A program made the position numbers and the translations under genes. Of a stretch of DNA of 64,000 nt, positions 33,416 to 41,692 are shown in pieces. How positions within the stretch are numbered: position 1 is the stretch's first letter; the number at the start of each line of letters is the position of its first letter. This stretch comes from JAFECT01 sp035551675 (GTDB lineage: Bacteria > Pseudomonadota > Alphaproteobacteria > Caulobacterales > Caulobacteraceae): positions 17,214-81,213 of the forward strand of contig DASZMV010000036.1 in the NCBI GenBank assembly GCA_035551675.1. The letters run 5' to 3'. The notes below the pieces were generated by a model. The model ran no database searches and was not told the DNA's origin. It saw nothing but the letters and a program-made list of their open reading frames with translations.

Positions 33416-34354
33416 CTAGGTGTTGGGCACGAGGTAGACGACGCCGCCGTCCCCCTCGACGACCTTCACATTAAACCCCGCCTTCAGGGCTTCGACAAAT
33501 TTGTCCGACTCGCCGGTCTCGAAGGTGCCCCCCACGCGGACAACCGCCAGTTTCGGGTCACCCACCACGAGCTTGCGCGTCCGGTAGCGGTTGAACTCCT
33601 CTACCGCCTGTCCCAGCGTCTCGCCCCGCAGGTCGATAACGCCCTCACGCCACTCCGTGCGACGCTTCAGCGCGTCCTCGTCGAGCGGTTGCGCGGCGAT
33701 CGAGCCCAAGCCGACCACCGCCGCATTTCCGGCCGCCAGCGGTCTCCCGCCCGATCGCACTGTGAGGTCGTCCACGGCGACGAGGCCCTCAGTGACGGTC
33801 ACCTCCACCACCTTGTCGCGCAGGCGCACGTTAAAGGCGGTGCCGACCGCACGCACGGTCGCGGCCCCGGCATGCACCACGAAGGGGCGTTTCGGATCCT
33901 TGGCCACCTCGAACATCGCCTCGCCCGCCAGCAGATGTACGTCGCGCCGGCCGTAACCGTAGGCCGACGCCAGCCGGCTGGCTGTATTGAGCTCCACGCG
34001 ACTACCGTCGGAAAGACTGATCGTCTTGCGTTCGCCGATCTCGGTTTGGTAGGTCGGTTTGTGCGTCAACCACCACGCCGTCGCGGCGCCTGCGCCGATG
34101 GTGAGGAACCCGATCGCTGCGGCGCGACGTGACAGCAGCGGCGCGTTTCGGTTCGCGTTAGGATTGACAATGGCCTTCAGGCGTTCGGCGCGGTCCCACG
34201 TCGCTTCGACCCGCGCATAGGCGACCGCGTGCGCAGGATCGTCCATCCAGCGGTCGAACGCCCCGCGGTCCTCGGCCGGAACGTCTACGCCTTGAAGGCG
34301 CACGAACCAGGCCGCAGCCTCTTCGTTTATCGCCTGTCGCGTCGCGTTCGCCAT
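33416..34354 (-). CDS. FecR-family anti-sigma factor / signal transducer
   Basis: A 312-residue FecR protein. Residues 1-75 are cytoplasmic with the FecR N-terminal pattern AAAWFVRLQG, FDRWMDDPAHAVAY. One transmembrane helix lies at about 82-98 (AAAIGFLTIGAGAATAWWL). The periplasmic FecR domain holds KTISLSDGSRVELNTASRLASAYG, RDVHLLAGEAMFEVAKDPKRPFVVHAG and VRAVGTAFNVR. A C-terminal secretin-like tail ends GDGGVVYLVPNT. It should hold the ECF sigma factor until the STN receptor signals. Its start overlaps the sigma gene by 28 bases. Confidence 0.96.
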   Translation of the reverse strand: MANATRQAINEEAAAWFVRLQGVDVPAEDRGAFDRWMDDPAHAVAYARVEATWDRAERLKAIVNPNANRNAPLLSRRAAAIGFLTIGAGAATAWWLTHKPTYQTEIGERKTISLSDGSRVELNTASRLASAYGYGRRDVHLLAGEAMFEVAKDPKRPFVVHAGAATVRAVGTAFNVRLRDKVVEVTVTEGLVAVDDLTVRSGGRPLAAGNAAVVGLGSIAAQPLDEDALKRRTEWREGVIDLRGETLGQAVEEFNRYRTRKLVVGDPKLAVVRVGGTFETGESDKFVEALKAGFNVKVVEGDGGVVYLVPNT

Positions 34355-34932
34355 GTCGTACCTGTCTGAGAGCCCGCGGCCCGATCACTGTCCTGGAGCG
34401 CTTCCGTTAGCGCCGTCAGCGCTCGGGTCATGTGCGCCTCTACGGTTTTGACGGATAAACCCAGCTTCGCCCCTATATCCTTTACCGAAAGCTCTTCGAT
34501 CCGCCGGAGCGTAAATATCTCGCGCGCCCGCGGCGGGAGTTGATCGAGGGCAGTCTGCAGCACCTTGAGCTCCTCTCGGGCGCTGACGGTGGATTCCGCG
34601 GACGGCTGCCAGTCGGCGATATGCAGAACGTCGAGATCGGGGATGGTCTCGATCGCCACCACCTTCCGCCGTCGCGCCGCGTCGAAGACGAGGTTGCGGC
34701 CGATGGTGGAGAGATAGGCCCGGCCGTTGGAGATTTGCGCCCAATCCTGCGTCGCGTAGGCGCGAGTCATGGCTTCGGCCGCGAAGTCGTCCACGTCGTC
34801 GGCCGCCACGCCGATACGGCGCAGGTGGTGTCTGAGCACCGCCTCGTGGGGCAGTATCTGGGCCTTGAACCAGGCGAGACGCTGGTCGCGATCGGTCAAT
34901 GGGGCGGGTCTCCCTCGGCCCGCAGGCTGCAC
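34327..34932 (-). CDS. ECF sigma factor, FecI-like
   Basis: A 201-residue extracytoplasmic-function sigma factor. Region 2 is at about 30-95 (EAVLRHHLRRIGV, DDVDDFAAEAMTRAYA, ISNGRAYLSTIGRNLVFDAARRRK). Region 4 is at about 125-180, with LDQLPPRAREIFTLRRIEELSVKDIGAKLGLSVKTVEAHMTRA. It should direct transcription of the receptor/peptidase genes downstream when FecR is triggered. It overlaps FecR by 28 bases and follows the XRE regulator gene by 48 bases. Confidence 0.95.
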   Translation of the reverse strand: MQPAGRGRPAPLTDRDQRLAWFKAQILPHEAVLRHHLRRIGVAADDVDDFAAEAMTRAYATQDWAQISNGRAYLSTIGRNLVFDAARRRKVVAIETIPDLDVLHIADWQPSAESTVSAREELKVLQTALDQLPPRAREIFTLRRIEELSVKDIGAKLGLSVKTVEAHMTRALTALTEALQDSDRAAGSQTGTTWRTRRDRR

Positions 34933-34980
34933 GGGCGACGGCGCGCCCGCAAGCGACCCATGGCCGCCAGCCGCTATTAC

Positions 34981-35364
34981 CTAGCGGCGTTTGCCGCCGC
35001 GTTCGGCGTCGCTGAGGGTGCGGATCAGTTCCAGGACCGAGCGGCGGATGCGCGGGCTGTCGATGGCGGCGAAGGCCTCGAGCGCGGCGTTGGCCTCGTT
35101 GTCGTGGAACTTGGACCAGTCGATCTTGGGACGGCCCTCGTCGACGCCTAAGAGGTCGGTCGGACGGCACTGCAGCGCCTCGGCGATCAGCACCAGGGAC
35201 GAGGCCGAAATGCGGTTCACGCCCCGCTCGTACTTCTGTACCTGCTGGAAAGTCACGCCGAGTTTGTCGCCGAGCTTGGACTGGCTCATCCGCAATTCGC
35301 GGCGACGCGCGCGGACGCGGGCCCCGACTTCGCGGTCAAGTTGCTCGGTACGATCGACAATCAT
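34981..35364 (-). CDS. XRE-family helix-turn-helix regulator
   Basis: A 127-residue regulator. The HTH_XRE domain spans about 10-70 (VRARRRELRMSQSKLGDKLGVTFQQVQKYERGVNRISASSLVLIAEAL), followed by a helical C terminus of about 55 residues. This is the common alphaproteobacterial form. It lies 48 bases upstream of the ECF sigma factor on the same strand, so it may control or simply precede that locus. The start is the ATG at 35364. Confidence 0.92.
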   Translation of the reverse strand: MIVDRTEQLDREVGARVRARRRELRMSQSKLGDKLGVTFQQVQKYERGVNRISASSLVLIAEALQCRPTDLLGVDEGRPKIDWSKFHDNEANAALEAFAAIDSPRIRRSVLELIRTLSDAERGGKRR

Positions 35365-35722
35365 GCATACGACTCCAGCGTTATCTCGCGGACCATACAG
35401 TCCCGTTGGACCGCGTCCAGTGCTTCACACCTAAAGAAACCGTCGTTGCGACGAAGTGCTGCGAACGACATCCTGTGGTTGAACACGCTCGACCAAAAGC
35501 CGTCGGCGCCGCCTTGGTCCTATAGCGTCACAAACCCTTCACGAACAGGGTTTTTCTCCGCAACCGACCCATTTTAGGTGAGCCGGAGCGCGGCGGCCAA
35601 GCCGGACGCCATCGCGTTGAGGGAATGGATTCGCCTCACGCTGGCGCCGGCTTTGGTGGGTGGCGGGGCCGGTGCTAGGGTGAGCGGCGAGTGATTGTAC
35701 CGCGCGTGTCCGGGGGGATTTC
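35365..35722. other. Intergenic region (358 bases) without recognised elements
   Basis: The gap between the divergent XRE and TPR genes should contain both promoters. It is somewhat richer in A+T than its surroundings around 35430-35560. I see no convincing operator, terminator, small gene or repeat in it. Confidence 0.5.
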
Positions 35723-37885
35723 ATGCGTTTGGCGGCCAGCCTGTTGGGCGCATGCGTGGTCGCGGCGTTTGCGTCGCCGGCCCTGGCGCTGGGCCAGGCG
35801 GTCCAGTCGGTGGTCTGGTGCGACGGCGACCCCGGCGAATTCACTCCCGACCAGATCATCCAGGGCTGCTCGGACCTGATCCAGGCCGGCCGCCCCAGCG
35901 CGCGCGACACGGCCATCGCCTATTACAATCGCGCCATCGCCTGGGACAACAAGGGCGACAAGCAGAAGGCCATCGACGATTTCGGCCAGGTGCTGAAACT
36001 CGACACATCCTTCATCGAGGCGCTGCTGAATCGCGGCGGCCTCTATCTCGAGACCAAGCAATACGACCTGGCGCTGAAGGACTTCGCGGAGTTCGCGAGG
36101 CAACGGCCGCACGACGAGCGCGGCTATTTCGACAGCGCGGTGACTCAGGTGCTGCAGGGCGACGTGGCGAATTCGCTGCCCAACTTCGACAAGGCGTTGG
36201 AGCTGAAGCCCGACTGGGTGGTCGCGCGGTTCGAGCGCGGCAACGCGTACTACCATCTCCAGCAGATGGACCAGGCGATCGCCGACTACACCGAAGTCAT
36301 CCGTCTCGCGCCCGACAACGTCGACGCCTTCTACAACCGCGCCCAGGCCTTCATGCGCCAGGGTCACACGGACAAGGCCTTGGCCGACCTCGACCAGGTG
36401 CTAAAGCTGAAGCCCGACCAGGCCGAGGCGCTGTCCAACCGCGCCTATATCAAGCTCGCCACGCGCGACTATAAGGGCGCGGCGGCGGACTATGACCGGC
36501 TGGTGCAGCTGTTGCCGGGGTCGACCGACGCGCTCCTGGCGCGCGGCGACGCGCACCGGTTCGGCGGCGATCTCGACGCGGCGCAGATCGACTATGGCCT
36601 GGCGCTGAAACTCGACCCCAAGCTCGCCGAGGCGCATGTCTCGCTGTCGCTGGTGCTACGCGAGAAACGGGATTTCCCCCACGCCTTGGCCGAAGCGACC
36701 CAGGCGATCACGCTGAAGCCCGCCCTGGTGGTGGCGCACCTGCAGCGCGGCGACGTCTACACCGACCTGCAGCAGTGGGACCGCGCCATCGCGGACTATT
36801 CCGACGCGTTGAAGCTCGATCCGACCGAGGTCTACGCCTATCGCGCGCGCGGCGGCGCGCACTTGGTGAAGAAGGAGTTCGACCTCGCCGTCGCCGACGA
36901 GAACGAGGCGATCAAGCGCTCGCCGCGGCTGTTGCAGGCCTACGCCATTCGCGGCAGCGCCTATTTCGCCAAGGGCGACTACCAGTCGGCGGCGCAGGAC
37001 TTCGATGTCGGCGTGACGCTGGCGCCGACGCTGCCGACTTTCTGGGCCGCGCGCGGCGAGGCGCTGTTGCATCTCGGCGATCTCGACCACGCGATCGGCG
37101 ATTTCGACCGCTCGCTGATCATCGCACCCGATCCCATCGTCTTCTTCGACCGCGCGCGCGCCAAGCTCGCCAAGCACGACTTCGACGGCGCCATTTCCGA
37201 CTTCGATCAGGTGCTTGCGCGATCCCAGCCGTCGGTGGAGGCCTACGCCGGTCGCGGCGACGCGTGGCTGCGCAAGTCGCAGTTCGACAAGGCGATCGCC
37301 GACTATACCGAGGCGCTTAAGCTCGATCCCCGGCGGCCGCTGGTGCTGATCGCCCGCGCGCGCGCCGAAATCTTCAAGGGCGCCGCGGACCCGGCGCTGA
37401 ACGACCTCAACGACGCGCTGCGGCTCGATCCGAAGAACCGCTCCGCGGTCGAGCTCCGCGTCATCGCCTATGACCTGAAGGGCGACTGGGATCGCGAACT
37501 CGGCGACCTGAACCGTTTGGTCGGCGAGTATCCGACCGATGCGGGGGTGTGGACCGAACGCTGCTGGCAACGCGCCGCGCACAACCGCGATCTCGACCAG
37601 GGCCTGCGCGACTGCGACCACGCCGACCAGCTGAAGCCGGGTTTGGCGGAGACCTACGATGCGCGCGGCCTGACGCTGCTGCAGATGAAGCGCTACGACG
37701 AGGCGATCGCCGCCTACGACCAGTCGCTGAAGGTCGAACCCAAGAACCCCACCGCCCTGTTCGGTCGCGGCCTGGCGAAACTGCGCAAGGGCGACAAGTC
37801 GGGCGCCGAAACCGATCTCGCCGCGGCGCGAACGCTGATGTCCAGCATCGACGCCTTGTTCTCGCGCTGGGGCGTCACTGTCTAA
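35723..37885 (+). CDS. Exported tetratricopeptide-repeat protein
   Basis: A 720-residue protein with a signal peptide (1-21, ending SPALAL) followed by about 18 consecutive TPR units of 34 residues. Examples are AIAYYNRAIAWDNKGDKQKAIDDF, VVARFERGNAYYHLQQMDQAIADYTEVIRL and TALFGRGLAKLRKGDKSGAETDL. TPR solenoids are protein-protein scaffolds; here the mature chain is probably periplasmic. No enzyme domain is present. It is a single gene, with the small secreted-protein gene 14 bases downstream. Confidence 0.92.
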   Translation: MRLAASLLGACVVAAFASPALALGQAVQSVVWCDGDPGEFTPDQIIQGCSDLIQAGRPSARDTAIAYYNRAIAWDNKGDKQKAIDDFGQVLKLDTSFIEALLNRGGLYLETKQYDLALKDFAEFARQRPHDERGYFDSAVTQVLQGDVANSLPNFDKALELKPDWVVARFERGNAYYHLQQMDQAIADYTEVIRLAPDNVDAFYNRAQAFMRQGHTDKALADLDQVLKLKPDQAEALSNRAYIKLATRDYKGAAADYDRLVQLLPGSTDALLARGDAHRFGGDLDAAQIDYGLALKLDPKLAEAHVSLSLVLREKRDFPHALAEATQAITLKPALVVAHLQRGDVYTDLQQWDRAIADYSDALKLDPTEVYAYRARGGAHLVKKEFDLAVADENEAIKRSPRLLQAYAIRGSAYFAKGDYQSAAQDFDVGVTLAPTLPTFWAARGEALLHLGDLDHAIGDFDRSLIIAPDPIVFFDRARAKLAKHDFDGAISDFDQVLARSQPSVEAYAGRGDAWLRKSQFDKAIADYTEALKLDPRRPLVLIARARAEIFKGAADPALNDLNDALRLDPKNRSAVELRVIAYDLKGDWDRELGDLNRLVGEYPTDAGVWTERCWQRAAHNRDLDQGLRDCDHADQLKPGLAETYDARGLTLLQMKRYDEAIAAYDQSLKVEPKNPTALFGRGLAKLRKGDKSGAETDLAAARTLMSSIDALFSRWGVTV

Positions 37886-37899
37886 CGCGAAGAACGACA

Positions 37900-38346
37900 A
37901 TGCAACAACGACCGGCGGCAAACATTAGCGGTATCAGTTTGTTGTGGTTTTTGTTCCTTACCGTCCCAAGCGCCGTCTATGCGACACAGCCCCTCGATCT
38001 AAATTCGCGCGAAGGCGCGATGCGACTGAGCCAGTGCTACGGCGCCTATCAAGCCCTTGCATACGCGTCGAAGCAGGCAAATTCACGTGAGAACTACGCG
38101 CGCGCTGACGACGAGATTTATCGGATTACACCGCTTATAAACAAAGCCAATGCCTTGCTCGGCGGCAGCAAGCACACCTTTTTGCTCGAAGCCGCGAAGT
38201 GGTCGATAAGAATTGAGGACTTTGACAAAGTTACGCAGACAATGGATCCGCCGGAGAAGATATTAGCAACCGCAATTCCCCTTGCCGACGCGTGCGACGC
38301 CCAGCTCGACTCGTGGGAAATTCCAAAGCGACACGCTCCAGGCTAA
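37900..38346 (+). CDS. Small exported protein of unknown function
   Basis: A 148-residue protein with a signal-peptide-like N terminus (about 10-28, ISLLWFLFLTVPSAVYA) and two cysteines in the mature part. It is helical by composition and of no family I recognise. The coding sequence is visibly lower in G+C, with many A/T-ending codons, than the flanking genes, which hints at a different origin. It begins 14 bases after the TPR gene. Its stop overlaps the stop of the convergent outer-membrane protein gene by four bases. Confidence 0.65.
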   Translation: MQQRPAANISGISLLWFLFLTVPSAVYATQPLDLNSREGAMRLSQCYGAYQALAYASKQANSRENYARADDEIYRITPLINKANALLGGSKHTFLLEAAKWSIRIEDFDKVTQTMDPPEKILATAIPLADACDAQLDSWEIPKRHAPG

Positions 38347-39200
38347 AACCGCCGCGAAATTCCAATGTAGCCCTGCACCTGCGGCGTCTCGCGATTGAGG
38401 CCGAAGTTGAGGCCGCCGTCGAGCTGCAGGTTCGGGCCCACCACCCAGGCGGCCGCGACGTCGGCGGAATACTGGTGCGACGTGTGCGCGGGATCGAGAT
38501 CGGTTCCGGCCCAGAATTCGAGCGAGCCGGTGACCGACTTGCTGAGCGGGTGGCTGAAGGTCAGCGGCGCCTGCAGCGCGAGGTGATAGCCGGAGCCTAG
38601 CGCATCGTGGACGTAGTCGGCCTCGGGATCGGCGCCGAAGGACCAGCCGCCGCCGATGGCGTTCCAGTTGACGGGAACGACCATGCCCCCTTCCCACTTG
38701 CCGTCGCCCAGGCCGGTTCGCGCGGTGGGCGCCTTCACATAGGGATCGAGCGTGGCGGTGAAATTACCGCCGCCGGCGCCGGCGAATTCGTACTTGTAGT
38801 GCAGGAAAACGTCGCCGAAGCCCGACAGCGTGCCGGATTGACCGGTTGTGTGATCGGTGAGGTGAACGATCTCGTCCGGCGTGAAGCCGAATTCAATGTC
38901 GCTGTTGTCGGTGAGGCCGTACTTGATCACCGGGCTTGTCACGAGCGTCGTCTGGGTGGTGACGCCGTCGATGCGGAAGCGGGTGACGTTGACGATGTCG
39001 GATTCGACCTGCCAATGGCCCTTGTCGACCGTGCAGGTCCCCGTCGACTTGGTCGGACGGTCGGTGCAGAGATCGCGCAGCTTGTCGCCGCCGCCATCCG
39101 CCGTCTTGTCGGCGGCGGGCGCAGGCGGAGCATCGGCGAACGCGGGCGCCGCGGCTGCAAAGAAGGCAACGGCGATCGCAGTGGCTGAAACGAGTCGCAT
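38343..39200 (-). CDS. Outer-membrane transporter-like protein (MetA-pathway family)
   Basis: A 285-residue exported protein: signal peptide 1-22, then a short Ala/Pro linker and strand-rich sequence ending in a terminal Phe (GYIGISRRF), the usual barrel-assembly signal. CTDRPTKSTGTCTVDKGHWQVESD near residues 45-68 and repeated GxGDVFLHYKY-like strands match the family often annotated as MetA-pathway phenol-degradation or transporter. The function of that family is poorly known. Monocistronic by position. Confidence 0.8.
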   Translation of the reverse strand: MRLVSATAIAVAFFAAAAPAFADAPPAPAADKTADGGGDKLRDLCTDRPTKSTGTCTVDKGHWQVESDIVNVTRFRIDGVTTQTTLVTSPVIKYGLTDNSDIEFGFTPDEIVHLTDHTTGQSGTLSGFGDVFLHYKYEFAGAGGGNFTATLDPYVKAPTARTGLGDGKWEGGMVVPVNWNAIGGGWSFGADPEADYVHDALGSGYHLALQAPLTFSHPLSKSVTGSLEFWAGTDLDPAHTSHQYSADVAAAWVVGPNLQLDGGLNFGLNRETPQVQGYIGISRRF

Positions 39201-39302
39201 GGCGCCCCCTGGCCATGATGATGGTCCGGGCCCGAAGGACCGGCAAGCGCGAGCCTAACTGCGGGAGATCACACGAAGCTGACGACGGTCAGGCGCCTGG
39301 GC

Positions 39303-39818
39303 TCAATGCCGTCCGACGCCTTCGGGCGGGAGGACCAGGCAGTGCGTTGAGCGCATCTGCGGGTCGTGCGAGTTCGGGCCGCCGGTCTTCCACAGCGCCT
39401 CGTAACAGAGCTTGCTCGCGCCCGGCAGGCCGAGCGGATAGGTCGGGCGCAGGTCATAGCCGGCGTGGAGGGTCTTGCGCGCCTCGAGCCGCACGCAGTC
39501 GCTGTGCGCGCGCGCCGTGGCGGTGTTGAGGTTGGCGATCGGCTTGCCGTTGCGCGCAAACGCGCTGAGCCGGCCCGGAGCGCTATAGCTGGCGTCGACG
39601 CAGATCGGACCTGGTCCGCCGTTCTTCAGCACGACCGTCAAGACGTCGTGGCCCCGGCTCATCACCATATCGAGGGCCAGGTTGTGCGGACTGGCCGATG
39701 GGGTGGGCGCGGGCAGGATCTGGCCCTCAGCAGCCGCGCCCTGGCTCCAGAGACCGAGCAACGCGCCCGCGACCGCGCAGACGACGCTTCCCGCCGCCAC
39801 CAGGCCGATACGACGCAT
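39303..39818 (-). CDS. Exported protein of unknown function
   Basis: A 171-residue protein with a signal or anchor helix at 4-30 (IGLVAAGSVVCAVAGALLGLW). The mature part has cysteines at PICVDASY, SDCVRLEA, KLCYEAL and THCLVLPP, likely forming disulfides, and strand-like repeats. Family not recognised. The ATG at 39818 has AGGAGAG upstream. It lies about 100 bases after the outer-membrane protein on the same strand and is probably its own unit. Confidence 0.7.
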   Translation of the reverse strand: MRRIGLVAAGSVVCAVAGALLGLWSQGAAAEGQILPAPTPSASPHNLALDMVMSRGHDVLTVVLKNGGPGPICVDASYSAPGRLSAFARNGKPIANLNTATARAHSDCVRLEARKTLHAGYDLRPTYPLGLPGASKLCYEALWKTGGPNSHDPQMRSTHCLVLPPEGVGRH

Positions 39819-39915
39819 GCACTCTCCTTCGCCCCAAGGTCCGCCCTCGGGCGGCATTCTAGCAACCGCCGGTCCCGGCGTCAGGTCCACGTCGCCGCAG
39901 GCTAAGCCGCGGTTC

Positions 39916-40305
39916 TCATTTATTAATTGCGGCCGCCTTTACCAGCGGCTCAGCAGGCGAGACTACATTGGACGGCCGGGGCGCGCGTCCCTCAGCATGG
40001 GCTGCACTGGCGTCGGGGCGGCCCTCGGCCGCCGCTTCCAGGTCGGCCAGGATCGACCGGGTCCGGTCGGCCATGGGGTCGATGGTCTTGCGGAAGGGCC
40101 AGAAGCCTTTCTTGTAAGGCTTGAGGTCCTCGGGCTCGAGCTCCTCGGCCCCGACCTCGTCGCGGGCCTGCAGGCGGGCCGCGTCCACCTTGGACAGCCA
40201 CAGCTCCACCCGCCCGGCGGCGTCGTGCAGGGCTTGCGCGCTTTCGGTTTCGGCGGCGGTGATCTCTTCCCGGTCTAGGCCGAGGCGTCCTTTTCCAGAC
40301 GACAT
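39916..40305 (-). CDS. Small helical protein overlapping the proteasome-like gene
   Basis: A 129-residue charged, helical protein with no signal peptide and no recognised family. A short conserved-looking core is YKKGFWPFRKTIDPMADRTR (about 64-83). Its ATG lies inside the 3' end of the Ntn-hydrolase-like gene, overlapping by 31 bases in another frame, which implies a coupled translation and a shared function. It could be a partner or regulator of that protein; nothing else supports this. Confidence 0.7.
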   Translation of the reverse strand: MSSGKGRLGLDREEITAAETESAQALHDAAGRVELWLSKVDAARLQARDEVGAEELEPEDLKPYKKGFWPFRKTIDPMADRTRSILADLEAAAEGRPDASAAHAEGRAPRPSNVVSPAEPLVKAAAINK

Positions 40306-41573
40306 TTGCCCTTCTCCATCTTCAGGATCGACACCGGACGCCCGACAGCGCCCGATCCGGTCAGTTCATGTTCCAGGACCGACAGCTGAACCAGCTTGGC
40401 GGCATGGCGGCCCAGGGTGTCAAGCGAAGCCGAGTCCAAAAGCGGTCCCAGGGTCTCGTTCACAAAGGCTTCCCGGTCGGCCACGGCGTGGCCGAAGGCC
40501 ACCGCGGGCACCTGGGTCACCGCCCGGCGCGCCAGGACCGCGGCCTCCTTGGCCAGGACCGGGTCCTTCTTGGCTACCAGGTCGAGCATCTCGCCGAGCG
40601 TCTGGGCGATGCCGGCCACGGTCGCGTAGTAGGCCACCTGCATGAACCGCTGTTGCGCGCCGGAACGGAAGGCGGTGATCAGCTCGTTCTGGGCGTAGCT
40701 CTCGAACACCACCGGCGAGCGGCCCGCGATCGGCGCGCCGGCTTTTTCGAAGCGGTGTTTCACCACCCCGCCGAAAGCGCCGAGAATGTGCAGGTTCACG
40801 AAGAACGGTGTGAAGTCCTTGCGCCCGAAACCCGCGGCCACCAGTCCGGTGTACCAGGTCGCCGGCGGCAGCCAGTCGGTGAGCACCGACTTGGTGAGCA
40901 GCGACGTCGCGCGTTCGCGCAGCGCCGGCGTCACCGTCGTGTTGGCGAAATAGCGCTTCAGCGCGCGGGTCAGCGCCGGCTCCATGTGCTGGGCCAGGAA
41001 CTTCGCGAGGCGGTCGGTGGGCTTGCCGATGGATGCGCGCGCCACCCGCGCGGTGGACTGTTTGACGATCTGGCCCGGCGCATAGTCGGCCTCCTGCAGG
41101 ATTTCCTCCTGCAGGTCGTTCATCGCGGTCTCGAGCAGGTCGGCCGGGAACGGACCGTCGGCGCTGCGCGCACGCTGGGCGGTGAGCACGAAGAAGCGAT
41201 CGACGAAGCCTTCGACGTAGTGACGGAAGGTCGTCGCCTCCTGCTGCGGGGTCAGGGCGATGCCGTGCGCGCCGCTCGCGTCCATGGAACCGAGCCACCC
41301 GATCAGGCGATCGGCGCAGTCCTGAACGCCCTCGAACGGACGATCGCGCTGGCCGGCCAGGAACGCGGCGACCACCGTCTTCCACGGATAGTCGGCGAAG
41401 GTCGCCAGGCCATAGACCATGCCGCCGATGGGCGAGCTCTCATCGAGCACGAAGACCTTGTCGACGCCGGTCTGGCTGAAGGTCGCGACGCCGCGCGAAT
41501 CCACGATCGTGACCGCGCTGTCCGCTGCGAGGGCGATGCCCTCCAGGTTCATCAGCATCACTTCGCAGGTCAC
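40275..41573 (-). CDS. Proteasome-like Ntn-hydrolase candidate with long helical C-terminal region
   Basis: A 432-residue protein. The GTG start (GGGGAGAG just upstream) is followed at once by Thr-Cys-Glu, and after Met removal Thr becomes residue 1. The next residues, EGIALAADSAVTI, place Asp exactly at position 17 from that Thr and mimic the proteasome beta pattern GVVLAADSRAT. A Lys in VDKVFVLDE stands at mature 38 (proteasome Lys33), and YGLATFADYP recalls a later beta strand. After about 200 residues the chain becomes helical and unlike proteasome subunits. Proteasome, HslV and Anbu subunits are 170-290 residues, so this is about twice as long. Substrate and activity unknown. Confidence 0.65.
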   Translation of the reverse strand: MTCEVMLMNLEGIALAADSAVTIVDSRGVATFSQTGVDKVFVLDESSPIGGMVYGLATFADYPWKTVVAAFLAGQRDRPFEGVQDCADRLIGWLGSMDASGAHGIALTPQQEATTFRHYVEGFVDRFFVLTAQRARSADGPFPADLLETAMNDLQEEILQEADYAPGQIVKQSTARVARASIGKPTDRLAKFLAQHMEPALTRALKRYFANTTVTPALRERATSLLTKSVLTDWLPPATWYTGLVAAGFGRKDFTPFFVNLHILGAFGGVVKHRFEKAGAPIAGRSPVVFESYAQNELITAFRSGAQQRFMQVAYYATVAGIAQTLGEMLDLVAKKDPVLAKEAAVLARRAVTQVPAVAFGHAVADREAFVNETLGPLLDSASLDTLGRHAAKLVQLSVLEHELTGSGAVGRPVSILKMEKGKCRLEKDASA

Positions 41574-41692
41574 TGCGCTCTCCCCCCGGACCGCCGACCA
41601 TAGCCGGGGACCACCCGTTCGATAAGGCCCGGCCTTGGGCCCTGATCCAACCGCGTTCGCCGGGAGGGGGAAACGCGAAGCGCAACGAACCG

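Noticed and set aside
35723..37885. TPR-encoding repeats as a DNA repeat array
   Set aside because: The periodicity is at protein level with diverged DNA; no near-identical nucleotide repeats are present and there are no CRISPR-like spacers anywhere in the window.
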